Source: Amycolatopsis japonica | Lineage (GTDB): Bacteria > Actinomycetota > Actinomycetes > Mycobacteriales > Pseudonocardiaceae | NCBI RefSeq assembly: GCF_000732925.1 | Contig: NZ_CP008953.1 | Location: forward strand, 3,348,001 to 3,412,000 | Direction: 5' to 3' | DNA: 64,000 bases | In this document: positions 35,337 to 43,062 of the stretch, piece by piece | How the letters are laid out: each line of letters begins with the position of its first letter | How positions within the stretch are numbered: position 1 is the stretch's first letter | Translations under genes and position numbers: made by a program | Notes under the pieces: model-generated | Databases searched by the model: none | The model's input: only the letters and a program-made list of their open reading frames with translations | What the model was told of the DNA's origin: nothing

Positions 35337-35641
35337 CGATCGATCCCCGCGAAGCCCTTGTCCAGCGCCTTCAGGAAAGTGTCGCGCGCGGCCGACTCTG
35401 TGCCGTCGTAGCTCTTCGCGGCGGCCTGGATGGCTTCGACCAGGCTGGTGACCTGCTGCTGCGAGGCCACCAAATCCTCCTGCCGGGTCGACAGCCAGAC
35501 GTCGTAGTCTCCCGCGAACCCGGCGGCCCGATGGGTGGCACCGACGTTCGGCGCGCCGCCGGGGGCGAGCGCCGGCGGCTTCCCCGCGGCGAGCTTGCCC
35601 GCCGCGCTGCTGATGTCCGCGACATCGACCTCGAAACCCAC
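35333..35641 (-). CDS. WXG100/ESX-like small secreted partner protein
   Basis: A 102-residue helical protein without signal peptide. Two helices flank the centre, and a YDGTE motif near residue 80 fits the YxxxD/E export signal of type VII secretion substrates; a strict WXG is not seen, DVWLS being the nearest. The GTG has GGAGG seven bases upstream. It is the first gene of a coupled pair with the DUF4474-like protein, the usual arrangement of ESX-type heterodimers. No secretion machinery genes are in the window. Confidence 0.65.
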   Translation of the reverse strand: MGFEVDVADISSAAGKLAAGKPPALAPGGAPNVGATHRAAGFAGDYDVWLSTRQEDLVASQQQVTSLVEAIQAAAKSYDGTESAARDTFLKALDKGFAGIDR

Positions 35642-36008
35642 AGCACGCCCTCCCCGACCGTGTGACACTTCGCCTAGGCAATGTAACACCCAACTTCTGG
35701 TTTGGTGCCCGGTTCACGCTTTTGGCCGCATGGAGGCGCCTGCTCGACGACGCACGCGGGGTCAGCGGCGTCCGGATGGGTGACCGTGCTGCCCTGAACG
35801 TGGAGTGTGCGGGTGGCGAATCGACGTGTCGCGTGATCACGTATTCCTCCATTGGAGTGCTTTCGGTGATCGATCCACGAAATCGGGTCCTGTAGACGCT
35901 AACGTCGATTTCCGTTCGGGGGGCGTGGGGATTTCGAAATTTGTCCATTTCATGGGTGATCGTTGGATATCCGGAAATTCGTATCAGTCGGCCATGAGGA
36001 GAATCATC
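35642..36008. other. Divergent intergenic region
   Basis: This 367-base region lies between the ESX-like operon and the secreted lectin gene. It becomes AT-rich towards the lectin. A perfect ATTTCGAAAT palindrome lies at 35931-35940 and a short CCTCC-ATT-GGAG hairpin near 35850. No coding region is supported here. Confidence 0.5.
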
Positions 36009-36479
36009 ATGACACGCAAGGGAATTCTCGTGCGAATCGCGGCGGCCGCCGCGACCACGGCATTGGCGTTCACCGCGGCACCCGGCATCGCCACCGCGGC
36101 GACGCAGGCCGAGTCGCTGTTCTGGATCAGGTTCGCGGCAGGCGTCCAGCGCTGCCTGGATTCCAATTCCGCGGGCAGCGTGTACACGCATGTTTGTCAG
36201 GATGGGAACAATCACCAGAAGTGGAACAACTACGCTCCCGGAAAGTTCAAGAACAAGGCGTCCGGACTATGTCTCGCCGCGGGAACGTCATCGGTTTTCG
36301 CCGGGTCCTGTGAGGCCAATGCCAGCGATTGGCGGACGTCGTCCACGACGAACAAGTACTTCACCAACGTGTCGACCGGGCTCTGCCTGCACAACAGCGG
36401 CGGCCAGGCGGAGGCCGTCGGGCTCCGGGTCTGCCGCGCGGGAACAGCGCTGTGGACCGTGACGAAGCTGCGGAGCTGA
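36009..36479 (+). CDS. Secreted ricin-type beta-trefoil lectin domain protein
   Basis: A 156-residue exported protein. The signal peptide (RKGILVRIAAAAATTALAF...) ends at GIATAA, followed by about 120 residues with the trefoil repeat marks RCLDSNSAG, the QxW-type HQKWNN and a second KASGLCLAAG and third STGLCLHNSG unit. Six cysteines could form disulfides. Ricin-type domains bind galactose-like sugars; no catalytic domain is attached, so it is a free lectin or inhibitor. The second ATG is chosen because GAGGAGA lies seven bases upstream; ATG 35994 would add five residues. Confidence 0.8.
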   Translation: MTRKGILVRIAAAAATTALAFTAAPGIATAATQAESLFWIRFAAGVQRCLDSNSAGSVYTHVCQDGNNHQKWNNYAPGKFKNKASGLCLAAGTSSVFAGSCEANASDWRTSSTTNKYFTNVSTGLCLHNSGGQAEAVGLRVCRAGTALWTVTKLRS

Positions 36480-36606
36480 TTCGAAGCCGCGGAGCGCCGG
36501 CGCATGGCTCGCCGACGCCGATCCCCTTTTATCGGCAAGGGATGGGTGCACGGCGAGCCGGGGGTGGGTGAGGTTCGACAAAGTGTCCGGGTTCGCGTTC
36601 CGCGCG

Positions 36607-36972
36607 TTAGGGCGCAAGCCGGCCGGTCTGAGGATCGAAGCAGACCAGTCCCAGCGCCCGAGCGTGGTCGACGGCGAACTCCGTGGCTTCCTCGTACTTG
36701 CTGTAGACAACGCCGAAGTAGAACAGCGGGCCGCTGGCGTTGTCGATCAATGGTCCGTCCGACCAAGGGATGTCGTCTTCGTCGTCCTCGGCGTCCGAGC
36801 CGAGATCGGGCCAGCGTGCCAGCAGCTGGCTGATGTACTGCTCGATCAAGGGGGACGCTCGAATCCGCCGCCGTCCTCCCAGGTACTCGGTGCGGAGGCG
36901 CGCGAACGCCGCTTGTGCCGCGTTGTCGTCGACGGGGCGTGGTCCTTCCCAGACCGCGAGGTGATAGCTCAT
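36607..36972 (-). CDS. Hypothetical protein
   Basis: A 121-residue acidic soluble protein beginning MSYHLAVWEGPRPVDDNAAQ, with a DSDAEDDEDD-like acidic stretch in the middle and LFYFGVVYSKYEEATEFAVDHARALGLVCFDPQ at the end. Actinomycetes have many paralogues of this kind, often near secreted effectors, and immunity functions have been suggested for such families. No function can be proved here. It is on the same strand as, and 29 bases downstream of, the P-loop kinase gene. Confidence 0.62.
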   Translation of the reverse strand: MSYHLAVWEGPRPVDDNAAQAAFARLRTEYLGGRRRIRASPLIEQYISQLLARWPDLGSDAEDDEDDIPWSDGPLIDNASGPLFYFGVVYSKYEEATEFAVDHARALGLVCFDPQTGRLAP

Positions 36973-37001
36973 CGGAAGACGATGTTAGCCGCTTCCGTTC
37001 A

Positions 37002-37565
37002 CTAGGTCCTTTGCTGCGTCACGTCGAGTGCGTTCAGTAAGCGCGCGTACGACTCGTCCACCCTGAAGCCGGTCGTATCGAGGCGGGTCGCGCGCGGACG
37101 TTCAGCCAGGTACTCGACGAAGTGACCGCGAATCCTGTCGACCATGTCGGAATCGGGATCTTCCAGCATCATCTGGAGTCGTGCCTCGACAGCGTTGGCC
37201 GGACGTTTCCCGCGAAGGCGTCGCAGATGTTCGTGGTCGTCGACGAGGAGGGCGACCTCGACGTAAGTGGCTCCAGCGGCGACGGCTACCGCTTCGAAGG
37301 CCGGGTCCGGGTCGCGGTCGTGAACGGTCACGAGTTGCGGGAGGATCACATCGAGTCCGTCGCGAAGATGCCGTGCGGCCATGTCCCGTCCGTGGCCGCG
37401 GGCGATTTCCAAGGCTCCGAAGAAGTTCTCCTGCCAACCGCCGATCAATCCCGTGAGCACATCCAGGTCGAGGGCGAGCGTTCCTGGATGCTCGTCGGCG
37501 TAGCGGCGGGCGAGGGTCGACTTTCCCACACGTGAGAGACCATTGAGGTGGATCAGACGCGCCAT
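37002..37565 (-). CDS. P-loop NTPase (AAA-type kinase-like protein)
   Basis: A 187-residue P-loop protein with Walker A GLSRVGKST at residues 9-17. A LDLDVLTGLIGGW segment holds the likely Walker B aspartates, and a LDTTGF segment is near the end. Size and layout fit small nucleoside or antibiotic kinases (chloramphenicol phosphotransferase-like). The substrate is unknown. The gene is divergent from another P-loop protein gene at 37624. Confidence 0.7.
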   Translation of the reverse strand: MARLIHLNGLSRVGKSTLARRYADEHPGTLALDLDVLTGLIGGWQENFFGALEIARGHGRDMAARHLRDGLDVILPQLVTVHDRDPDPAFEAVAVAAGATYVEVALLVDDHEHLRRLRGKRPANAVEARLQMMLEDPDSDMVDRIRGHFVEYLAERPRATRLDTTGFRVDESYARLLNALDVTQQRT

Positions 37566-37611
37566 GAGCCGACCCTATGTCCTGGCCCGGCCGGTGGCAG
37601 GTCAGTCGATC

Positions 37612-37617
37612 TATGAT
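37612..37617 (+). promoter_or_regulatory. -10 box for a leaderless gene
   Basis: TATGAT lies six bases before the ATG at 37624, the spacing expected when the start codon is the first transcribed base. No ribosome binding site precedes that ATG, which supports a leaderless transcript. Confidence 0.5.
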
Positions 37618-37623
37618 CGCCGC

Positions 37624-38205
37624 ATGCATGTTCTCGGGCCGACCGATCCTCTTCCGCGGCGGCCGGTCCGACGGGTCGCGGTGGCAGGTCCTGCGGGATC
37701 GGGCAAATCGACCCTCGCGCGAACGCTGTGCGAGCGCATGGGCGTGCCGTATGTCGAGTTCGAGCCCTTCTTCCACGGTCCCGGATGGACGGTCCGGGAG
37801 ACGTGGCAGTCCGACGTTTTGCGGTTCCTCGACGGGGATGTCTGGGCGATCGAGTGGCAAGGAGAACAGGTCCGGGAGCAGATGACGGCGCGGCTCGACG
37901 TGTTGGTGTGGCTCGATCATCCGCGTGCCTTGGCCACGACTCGCGTCATCGTTCGCACGCTTGAACGTCGAGTCGGGCGCGGTTCGAAGATCGCCGGGGA
38001 TAACGTCGAGGGCCCGCTGCACACGTTCTTCACCGACCCGCAGCACATCGTCAAGATCGCGTGGCGCTACCACCCGATCATGCGCGCGCGGGTCCGCAAG
38101 GTGATCGACGAGAATCGCCACCCCGATCTCGTCGTCGTCCGGCTGCGTGGCCAACGACAGGTCGATCAGTGGCTTCGCGGGCCGTTCGATCAGAGCACAG
38201 TGTGA
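37624..38205 (+). CDS. P-loop kinase-like protein (adenylate kinase/FlaR-like)
   Basis: A 193-residue P-loop protein with Walker A GPAGSGKST near residues 22-30 and a VEFEPFFHGPGW segment, as in the topology-modulation/FlaR and adenylate kinase-like families. LVWLDHPRALATTRVIVRTLERR contains the lid-like arginine-rich helix and WRYHP is conserved in the family. It is likely a small-molecule kinase of unknown substrate. The ATG is chosen because of the -10 box just upstream; 27 more codons in frame would overlap the divergent kinase gene. Confidence 0.72.
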   Translation: MHVLGPTDPLPRRPVRRVAVAGPAGSGKSTLARTLCERMGVPYVEFEPFFHGPGWTVRETWQSDVLRFLDGDVWAIEWQGEQVREQMTARLDVLVWLDHPRALATTRVIVRTLERRVGRGSKIAGDNVEGPLHTFFTDPQHIVKIAWRYHPIMRARVRKVIDENRHPDLVVVRLRGQRQVDQWLRGPFDQSTV

Positions 38206-38226
38206 ACCAGAAGATGCTCGACCCCG

Positions 38227-38667
38227 TCACCCGTTCAGCGCAGCCTCGTAGTCCTTCGCCTGATTCGGCGTCAGGAATCGCGACACCCGCACCAAGACGG
38301 GACCTTTCAGATAGTCGTATTCGCCGACCGCGGGCAGATTCTTGGCTACCGACTGGATGAAGTCCATCCGCGCTTTCGCACCGGCCTCGTCTGGGAACAC
38401 CTCTACCGAACCGCCCCGTTCCACCGAATCCGCGCCGAGATACTCGACATCGGCCGGCTTGACCCGGGAATCGCCGAACGCGGTCTTCGATGTGTAGCCG
38501 TTCGGGCGGCCGAGGAGGTGGTTCGGGTCGTCTTCGGCGGTCCTCGGAGCGGTGACCGTGGCGGATCCGATCGCCGACGGCGAGCTGCCACCGCATGCGG
38601 CCAGCGAGAGCGTGGCCAGCGTGACGGAGACGGTGGCTACGGTACGGCGGGCTGAGTTCCGGGGACT
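38227..38667 (-). pseudogene. Lipoprotein gene with no in-frame start (frameshift or sequence error)
   Basis: The frame encodes a signal-like stretch RRTVATVSVTLATLSLAAC with a good lipobox, then about 120 residues (CGGSSPSAIGS..., ending VSRFLTPNQAKDYEAALNG). No ATG, GTG or TTG lies between the upstream in-frame stop near 38697 and the lipobox; the first in-frame GTG is at 38424, after the signal. A GTG at 38674 in another frame, inside the end of the LuxR gene, would give a proper lipoprotein if one base were gained or lost near 38645-38665. This is either a recent frameshift, an assembly error or a non-standard start. The mature protein is of unknown function. Confidence 0.6.
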
Positions 38668-39902
38668 CCGGCACTCAAGGCCAAGGCCGCGGCCTCACCG
38701 CGTGAAGTGACGTTCAGCTTCTTCAAGAGGCCCGCGACGTGGAATTTGACCGTGCTTTCGGTGATGCCGAGCGCGGCGGCGATGGACTTGTTGCGTTGTC
38801 CTTGTGCCACGAGCCGGAGCACTTCGAGTTCGCGGGGATTGAGGTCCGCCAGCTGAGTCTCGTCGACCCGGCCCGAGGCAGGCTCGAACGGAAGGTCGAT
38901 GGTGACGCGACTGCCCCAGCCGGGGACGGCGTCGATCTCGACGGTGGCGCCCAGCGTTTTCGCGCGTCCGTCGAGCTGCGCTCGCAGACCCTGGACGTCG
39001 AGGTTCCCGGATTCCCGGTCCCGGACATCGAGATGCAGCGCGGTGCTGTCGCTCGACCAGGCGATCCGGAGGCGGGTCAGATCCGGCTGGCCCGTGAAGG
39101 CCAGGACCGCCGCACAAGTCATCGCCCTGGCGGCATGGGCGACCTCGCCCGGTACCGGCTGCCCGTTCTTCGCCGGGGCCGTGAACTCCAGTTCCGCGTC
39201 GTGATGGCGCAGCATCTGCCGGATTTCCCGCCGTAGCCTGCCGAACGCGGCGTGCGCGGGCTCTTCGGATTGCGCGAGATCGGTTTCCCGGGCGGATCGG
39301 AGCGCGACCAGCGCGGCCGAGGCGGAGTCGGTCGCGGCGAGCCGGGCGCGGTGGTCGTCCAGCCGGGCGGACCGCAGGGTGGTGAGGATCGTGACGAGCG
39401 CGGTTTCGTGTGCCGCGGCCATTTCGGTGATCGTCCTGGCGCGTTCGCTGGAGGCCGCGCGGGATTCGGCGAGGTAGTCGGGGCTGGCCTGGGTCACCTG
39501 CTGGCGGATCGAGGTCGCGACGATGCCGAAGACCTCGGCCAGTGGAGCGGGTCGCGGGAAGCGGGTCCGGCTCGACCGGGGGACGAGGACGAGCAGAGTG
39601 CCGATCGGATCCTGCACGGCCCAGACCGTCCGGGTGGTACCGCCGAGGGCGGCCGTCGTGGTCAGCTGATGGCCGGCGGGCACACTCGCCTTGAGTGCTT
39701 CGAGTTCGGCGATGGTGACCTTGTCGGTGATCTCCCGGGCGCCGGTGACCTTGCGAGGCCGCCCGGTGCACTCCCGGGTGAAGATGACCAGGGCCTGGTG
39801 CGGCCAGCCGTCGGCGAGGAAACGCGAGAACCGGTCGGCGATTTCGCGCAGCGGGCCCTCGATGACGTCGCGCAGTGCGGTCAGGTCGGCGGAGTCGGGC
39901 AT
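38637..39902 (-). CDS. LuxR-family response regulator-like protein with sensor and HATPase-like domains
   Basis: A 421-residue regulator. Residues 1-150 look like a GAF-type sensor, residues 150-230 are helical, residues 235-345 resemble a histidine-kinase ATPase domain (LTRLRIAWSSDSTALHLDVRD, then GSRVTIDLPFEPA), and the last 65 residues are a GerE/LuxR helix-turn-helix (LNPRELEVLRLVAQGQRNKSIAAALGITESTVKFHV). No kinase phospho-acceptor histidine is clear. The gene is divergent from the mycothiol-dependent formaldehyde dehydrogenase operon, which it may control. Confidence 0.8.
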   Translation of the reverse strand: MPDSADLTALRDVIEGPLREIADRFSRFLADGWPHQALVIFTRECTGRPRKVTGAREITDKVTIAELEALKASVPAGHQLTTTAALGGTTRTVWAVQDPIGTLLVLVPRSSRTRFPRPAPLAEVFGIVATSIRQQVTQASPDYLAESRAASSERARTITEMAAAHETALVTILTTLRSARLDDHRARLAATDSASAALVALRSARETDLAQSEEPAHAAFGRLRREIRQMLRHHDAELEFTAPAKNGQPVPGEVAHAARAMTCAAVLAFTGQPDLTRLRIAWSSDSTALHLDVRDRESGNLDVQGLRAQLDGRAKTLGATVEIDAVPGWGSRVTIDLPFEPASGRVDETQLADLNPRELEVLRLVAQGQRNKSIAAALGITESTVKFHVAGLLKKLNVTSRGEAAALALSAGVPGTQPAVP

Positions 39903-40002
39903 CGGATGAGCCTATCCGCCGGCTCGCCTGGTCGAAAGGACAGGATCCACTGGACCGATGGCCAGGTCGCTCCCGCCTGCTTCCGGCCTAGCCTCACGTG
40001 AA

Positions 40003-40022
40003 GCATGCGCTCAGGCGCATGC
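40003..40022. promoter_or_regulatory. Palindromic operator candidate upstream of mscR
   Basis: GCATGCGC-TCAG-GCGCATGC is a perfect inverted repeat with 8-base arms and a 4-base centre. It lies 31 bases before the dehydrogenase ATG and 100 bases before the LuxR start, so it could serve the divergent regulator. Confidence 0.45.
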
Positions 40023-40053
40023 CTGTGTCGTCGAACGGTGGAGGAAACAGGGA

Positions 40054-41139
40054 ATGCCACAGCAGGTGCGCGGGGTGATCGCCCGGTCCGAGAACGCTCC
40101 GGTGGAGCTGACGGAGATCGTGATCCCGGACCCCGGCCCGGGCGAGGTCGTCGTGTCGATCGCGGCCTGCGGGGTCTGCCACACGGATCTGACCTACCGC
40201 GAGGGCGGCATCAACGACGAGTTCCCGTTCCTGCTGGGGCACGAGGCCGCGGGCACCGTGGAAAGCGTTGGCGAGGGCGTGGATTCCGTGCGGCCGGGGG
40301 ATTTCGTCGTCCTCAACTGGCGCGCGGTCTGCGGACAGTGCCGGGCCTGCAAACGCGGACGTCCGCAGTACTGCTTCGACACCTTCAACGCGACACAGAA
40401 GATGACGCTGACCGACGGCACCGAACTGACGCCGGCCCTGGGCGTCGGCGCGTTCGCGGACAAGACACTCGTCCACGCCGGACAATGCACCAAGGTCGAT
40501 CCCGCCGCGGACCCGGCCGTCGCGGGCCTGCTCGGCTGCGGTGTGATGGCCGGGCTCGGCGCGGCGGTCAACACCGGCGCAGTCGGCCGTGGCGACTCGG
40601 TCGCGGTCATCGGCTGCGGGGGCGTCGGTGACGCCGCCATCGCGGGGGCCCGACTGGCGGGCGCGGGCACGATCATCGCGGTCGACCGGGACGAGCGGAA
40701 GCTCACGTGGGCCCGTGAACTCGGCGCGACCCACACCGTCGACGCGAGTGCCACCGACACGGTCGCCGCGATCCAGGAACTGACCGGCGGTTTCGGCGCC
40801 GACGTCGTCATCGACGCGGTCGGCCGCCCGGAGACGTGGAAAGCGGCCTTCTACGCCCGCGACCTGGCGGGCACCGTGGTCCTGGTCGGAGTCCCGACCC
40901 CGGACATGCGGCTGGAGATGCCGCTGATCGACTTCTTCTCGCGCGGTGGCTCGCTGAAGTCGTCCTGGTACGGCGATTGCCTGCCGGAGCGGGACTTCCC
41001 GATGCTGATCGACCTGTACCTCCAGGGCCGGTTGCCGCTGGAGCGGTTCGTGACCGAGCGGATCGCGCTCGACGGTGTCGAGAAGGCCTTCCACGCCATG
41101 CACGCCGGTGAAGTGCTGCGTTCGGTGGTGATCCTGTGA
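40054..41139 (+). CDS. mscR: S-(hydroxymethyl)mycothiol dehydrogenase
   Basis: A 361-residue zinc alcohol dehydrogenase of the mycothiol-dependent formaldehyde dehydrogenase family. It oxidises the formaldehyde-mycothiol adduct to S-formylmycothiol with NAD+, and family members also reduce S-nitrosomycothiol. Catalytic zinc ligands lie in ACGVCHTD and GHEAAGTV, structural zinc cysteines in [15 protein letters not shown], and the NAD motif is [12 protein letters not shown]. The ATG has GGAGG about nine bases upstream. The metallo-beta-lactamase gene overlaps its end, as in mycobacteria (Rv2259-Rv2260). Mycothiol marks the organism as an actinobacterium. Confidence 0.92.
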   Translation: MPQQVRGVIARSENAPVELTEIVIPDPGPGEVVVSIAACGVCHTDLTYREGGINDEFPFLLGHEAAGTVESVGEGVDSVRPGDFVVLNWRAVCGQCRACKRGRPQYCFDTFNATQKMTLTDGTELTPALGVGAFADKTLVHAGQCTKVDPAADPAVAGLLGCGVMAGLGAAVNTGAVGRGDSVAVIGCGGVGDAAIAGARLAGAGTIIAVDRDERKLTWARELGATHTVDASATDTVAAIQELTGGFGADVVIDAVGRPETWKAAFYARDLAGTVVLVGVPTPDMRLEMPLIDFFSRGGSLKSSWYGDCLPERDFPMLIDLYLQGRLPLERFVTERIALDGVEKAFHAMHAGEVLRSVVIL

Positions 41140-41768
41140 GCGGGAACCTGCGGATCGAGCGCGTCGTCACCGCCGGGGTCTTCGAGCTCGACGGCGGGAG
41201 CTGGGACGTCGACAACAACGTCTGGCTCGTCGGGGACGACGACGAGGTCGTGATCGTGGACGCCGCGCACGACGAGAAGACCATCGCCGAGGCCGTGGGC
41301 GGCCGCGCCGTCGTCGCCGTCGTCTGCACCCACGGGCACAACGACCATGTCACCGTCGCTCCGCAGCTCAGCGAACACCTGCACGCGCCCGCCGTTCTGC
41401 ATCCGGGGGATCGGGAGCTGTGGGAGATGACCCATCCCGGCGTCCGTTTCCGGAGCGCGGAGGACGGTGAACGGATCGCCGTCGCCGGTACGGAGCTCGA
41501 AGTCATCCACACGCCGGGACACTCGCCCGGATCGGTTTGCCTGCATCTTCCCGAGGCCAAGGCGCTCTTCTCCGGCGACACGCTCTTCTCGGGCGGACCC
41601 GGCGCGACGGGACGTTCGTTCTCCGACTTCCCGACGATCATTTCCTCGATCAGGGAACGGCTTTTCGCCTTGCCCGAGGACACCAAGGTCCACACCGGAC
41701 ACGGTGACCCCACCACGATCGGCGCCGAAGCCCCGCACCTGGCCGAATGGATCGCCCGAGGACACTGA
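41136..41768 (+). CDS. Metallo-beta-lactamase fold hydrolase, partner of MscR
   Basis: A 210-residue metallo-hydrolase of the glyoxalase II type, with the metal motif THGHNDH and further ligands in [16 protein letters not shown] and TGHGD. Its GTG overlaps the mscR stop, so the two are coupled. The same pair occurs in mycobacteria, and hydrolysis of S-formylmycothiol to formate is the likely role, although this is not firmly proven for the family. Confidence 0.85.
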   Translation: MSGNLRIERVVTAGVFELDGGSWDVDNNVWLVGDDDEVVIVDAAHDEKTIAEAVGGRAVVAVVCTHGHNDHVTVAPQLSEHLHAPAVLHPGDRELWEMTHPGVRFRSAEDGERIAVAGTELEVIHTPGHSPGSVCLHLPEAKALFSGDTLFSGGPGATGRSFSDFPTIISSIRERLFALPEDTKVHTGHGDPTTIGAEAPHLAEWIARGH

Positions 41769-41874
41769 ACCGTCCACTCATCCGAGACGGGCGCGGGCGT
41801 CGCCGAATTCCGGTGTCTGTGGCCTTGGCGACTTTTGCGCCCGGACGGAAGTCGGGGCTGCCACTGTTCGGCCA

Positions 41875-42828
41875 GTGACGGGGCGTGGTGTGATTCCGGT
41901 GGCGGGGGCGGTGACCGCCGGCGTGGGGTTGGCGGTTCAGGCCCGGTTGAACGGAGAGCTCGGTTCACGGGTAGGGGACGGGATCGCGGCGACGCTGGCG
42001 TCCACGGTCGTCGGCCTTGTCCTGTTACTGCTGGTTGTTCCGCTGCACCCGGCCGGACGGCGCGGGCTGCGGCTGATGCGCGCGGCGGTGCGCGACGGCG
42101 ATCTGCGGTGGTGGCACCTGGCCGGCGGCGTCTGTGGTGCGTTGTTCGTGGCCGGGCAAGGAATCAGCGTCGGCGCTGTCGGGGTGGCGGTGTTCACCGT
42201 GGCCGTGGTGGGTGGCTCGGCTGTCGGTGGTCTGGTCGTCGATCGGTTCGCGATCGGGCCCGGTGGGCGGCGCTGCATCACGGTGGCGCGGGCAGCGGGT
42301 GCGGTGGCCTGCGTGGTGGCGGTCGCGGTGGCCGGGCACGGCGCATGGGGTGGATCCGGGACAGTGGTGGTGGTGTTGCCGGTGCTCGCCGGTGCCGCGG
42401 TCGCGGTCCAGTCGGCGTTGAACGGGCGGCTCGGGGTGATCGCCGGATCGCCGTGGCCGGCCACTTTGGTCAACTTCGCCGTCGCGGCCACGTCGCTGGC
42501 CGGCGTGCTGACCGTGCGGGCCGTGTCCGGCTGGAGCTCACCGGTGCGCCTGCCCGCGGAGCCGCTGCTCTACCTCGCCGGGGTGATCGGCGTCGGGGTC
42601 ATCGCGGTGGCCACGATCGCCGTCCGGCATCTCGGTGTGCTGGTGTTCGGCTTGGCCGGCGTTGCAGGGCAGCTGCTCGGCGCGGTCGTGCTCGACGCGT
42701 TCACGCCGGGCCGAGAGCCGTCGGTGGCCACGTTCGCCGGCATCGTGATCACGTTCCTCGCATTGGCGCTGGCGACCCATCCACGCTTCCGGCGACCGGA
42801 ACCCGGACACGCGCCGACCGAAAGCTGA
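41875..42828 (+). CDS. DMT-superfamily permease (YdcZ/DUF606 type)
   Basis: A 317-residue membrane protein with about ten helices arranged as two homologous halves, each starting AVQARLNGELG or AVQSALNGRLG. This repeat is diagnostic of the YdcZ (DUF606) family of drug/metabolite transporters. The substrate is unknown. GTG 41875 is taken as the start; GTG 41890 is equally possible because neither has a strong ribosome binding site. The gene lies 106 bases after the MBL gene and is probably independent. Confidence 0.82.
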   Translation: MTGRGVIPVAGAVTAGVGLAVQARLNGELGSRVGDGIAATLASTVVGLVLLLLVVPLHPAGRRGLRLMRAAVRDGDLRWWHLAGGVCGALFVAGQGISVGAVGVAVFTVAVVGGSAVGGLVVDRFAIGPGGRRCITVARAAGAVACVVAVAVAGHGAWGGSGTVVVVLPVLAGAAVAVQSALNGRLGVIAGSPWPATLVNFAVAATSLAGVLTVRAVSGWSSPVRLPAEPLLYLAGVIGVGVIAVATIAVRHLGVLVFGLAGVAGQLLGAVVLDAFTPGREPSVATFAGIVITFLALALATHPRFRRPEPGHAPTES

Positions 42829-43062
42829 GCGTCCTCACAAGCCCGCCGCCTACCAGGAGTCCATCGGCGGCCGGCCCGGCACGGCCGGGAAGTGACCCGA
42901 GATCACCTCGTCGCGAACGGCACGTCTTTCTGTCGCGCGACATTGATGTTTTCTTTACGGCCGGATCGGCGTTTCTTGGCGCCGGGTCGTTAGTGTCCGC
43001 GTCGGTGTGCGGCCGCCCCGTCCGGGGGAGATGGCGTGCAGGTACGCGGGGAGGACAGGGGT

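Noticed and set aside
42829-43062. Possible c-di-AMP (ydaO) riboswitch before the APC transporter
   Set aside because: No conserved core of the ydaO class could be recognised; only ordinary GC-rich intergenic sequence with a purine-rich ribosome site.
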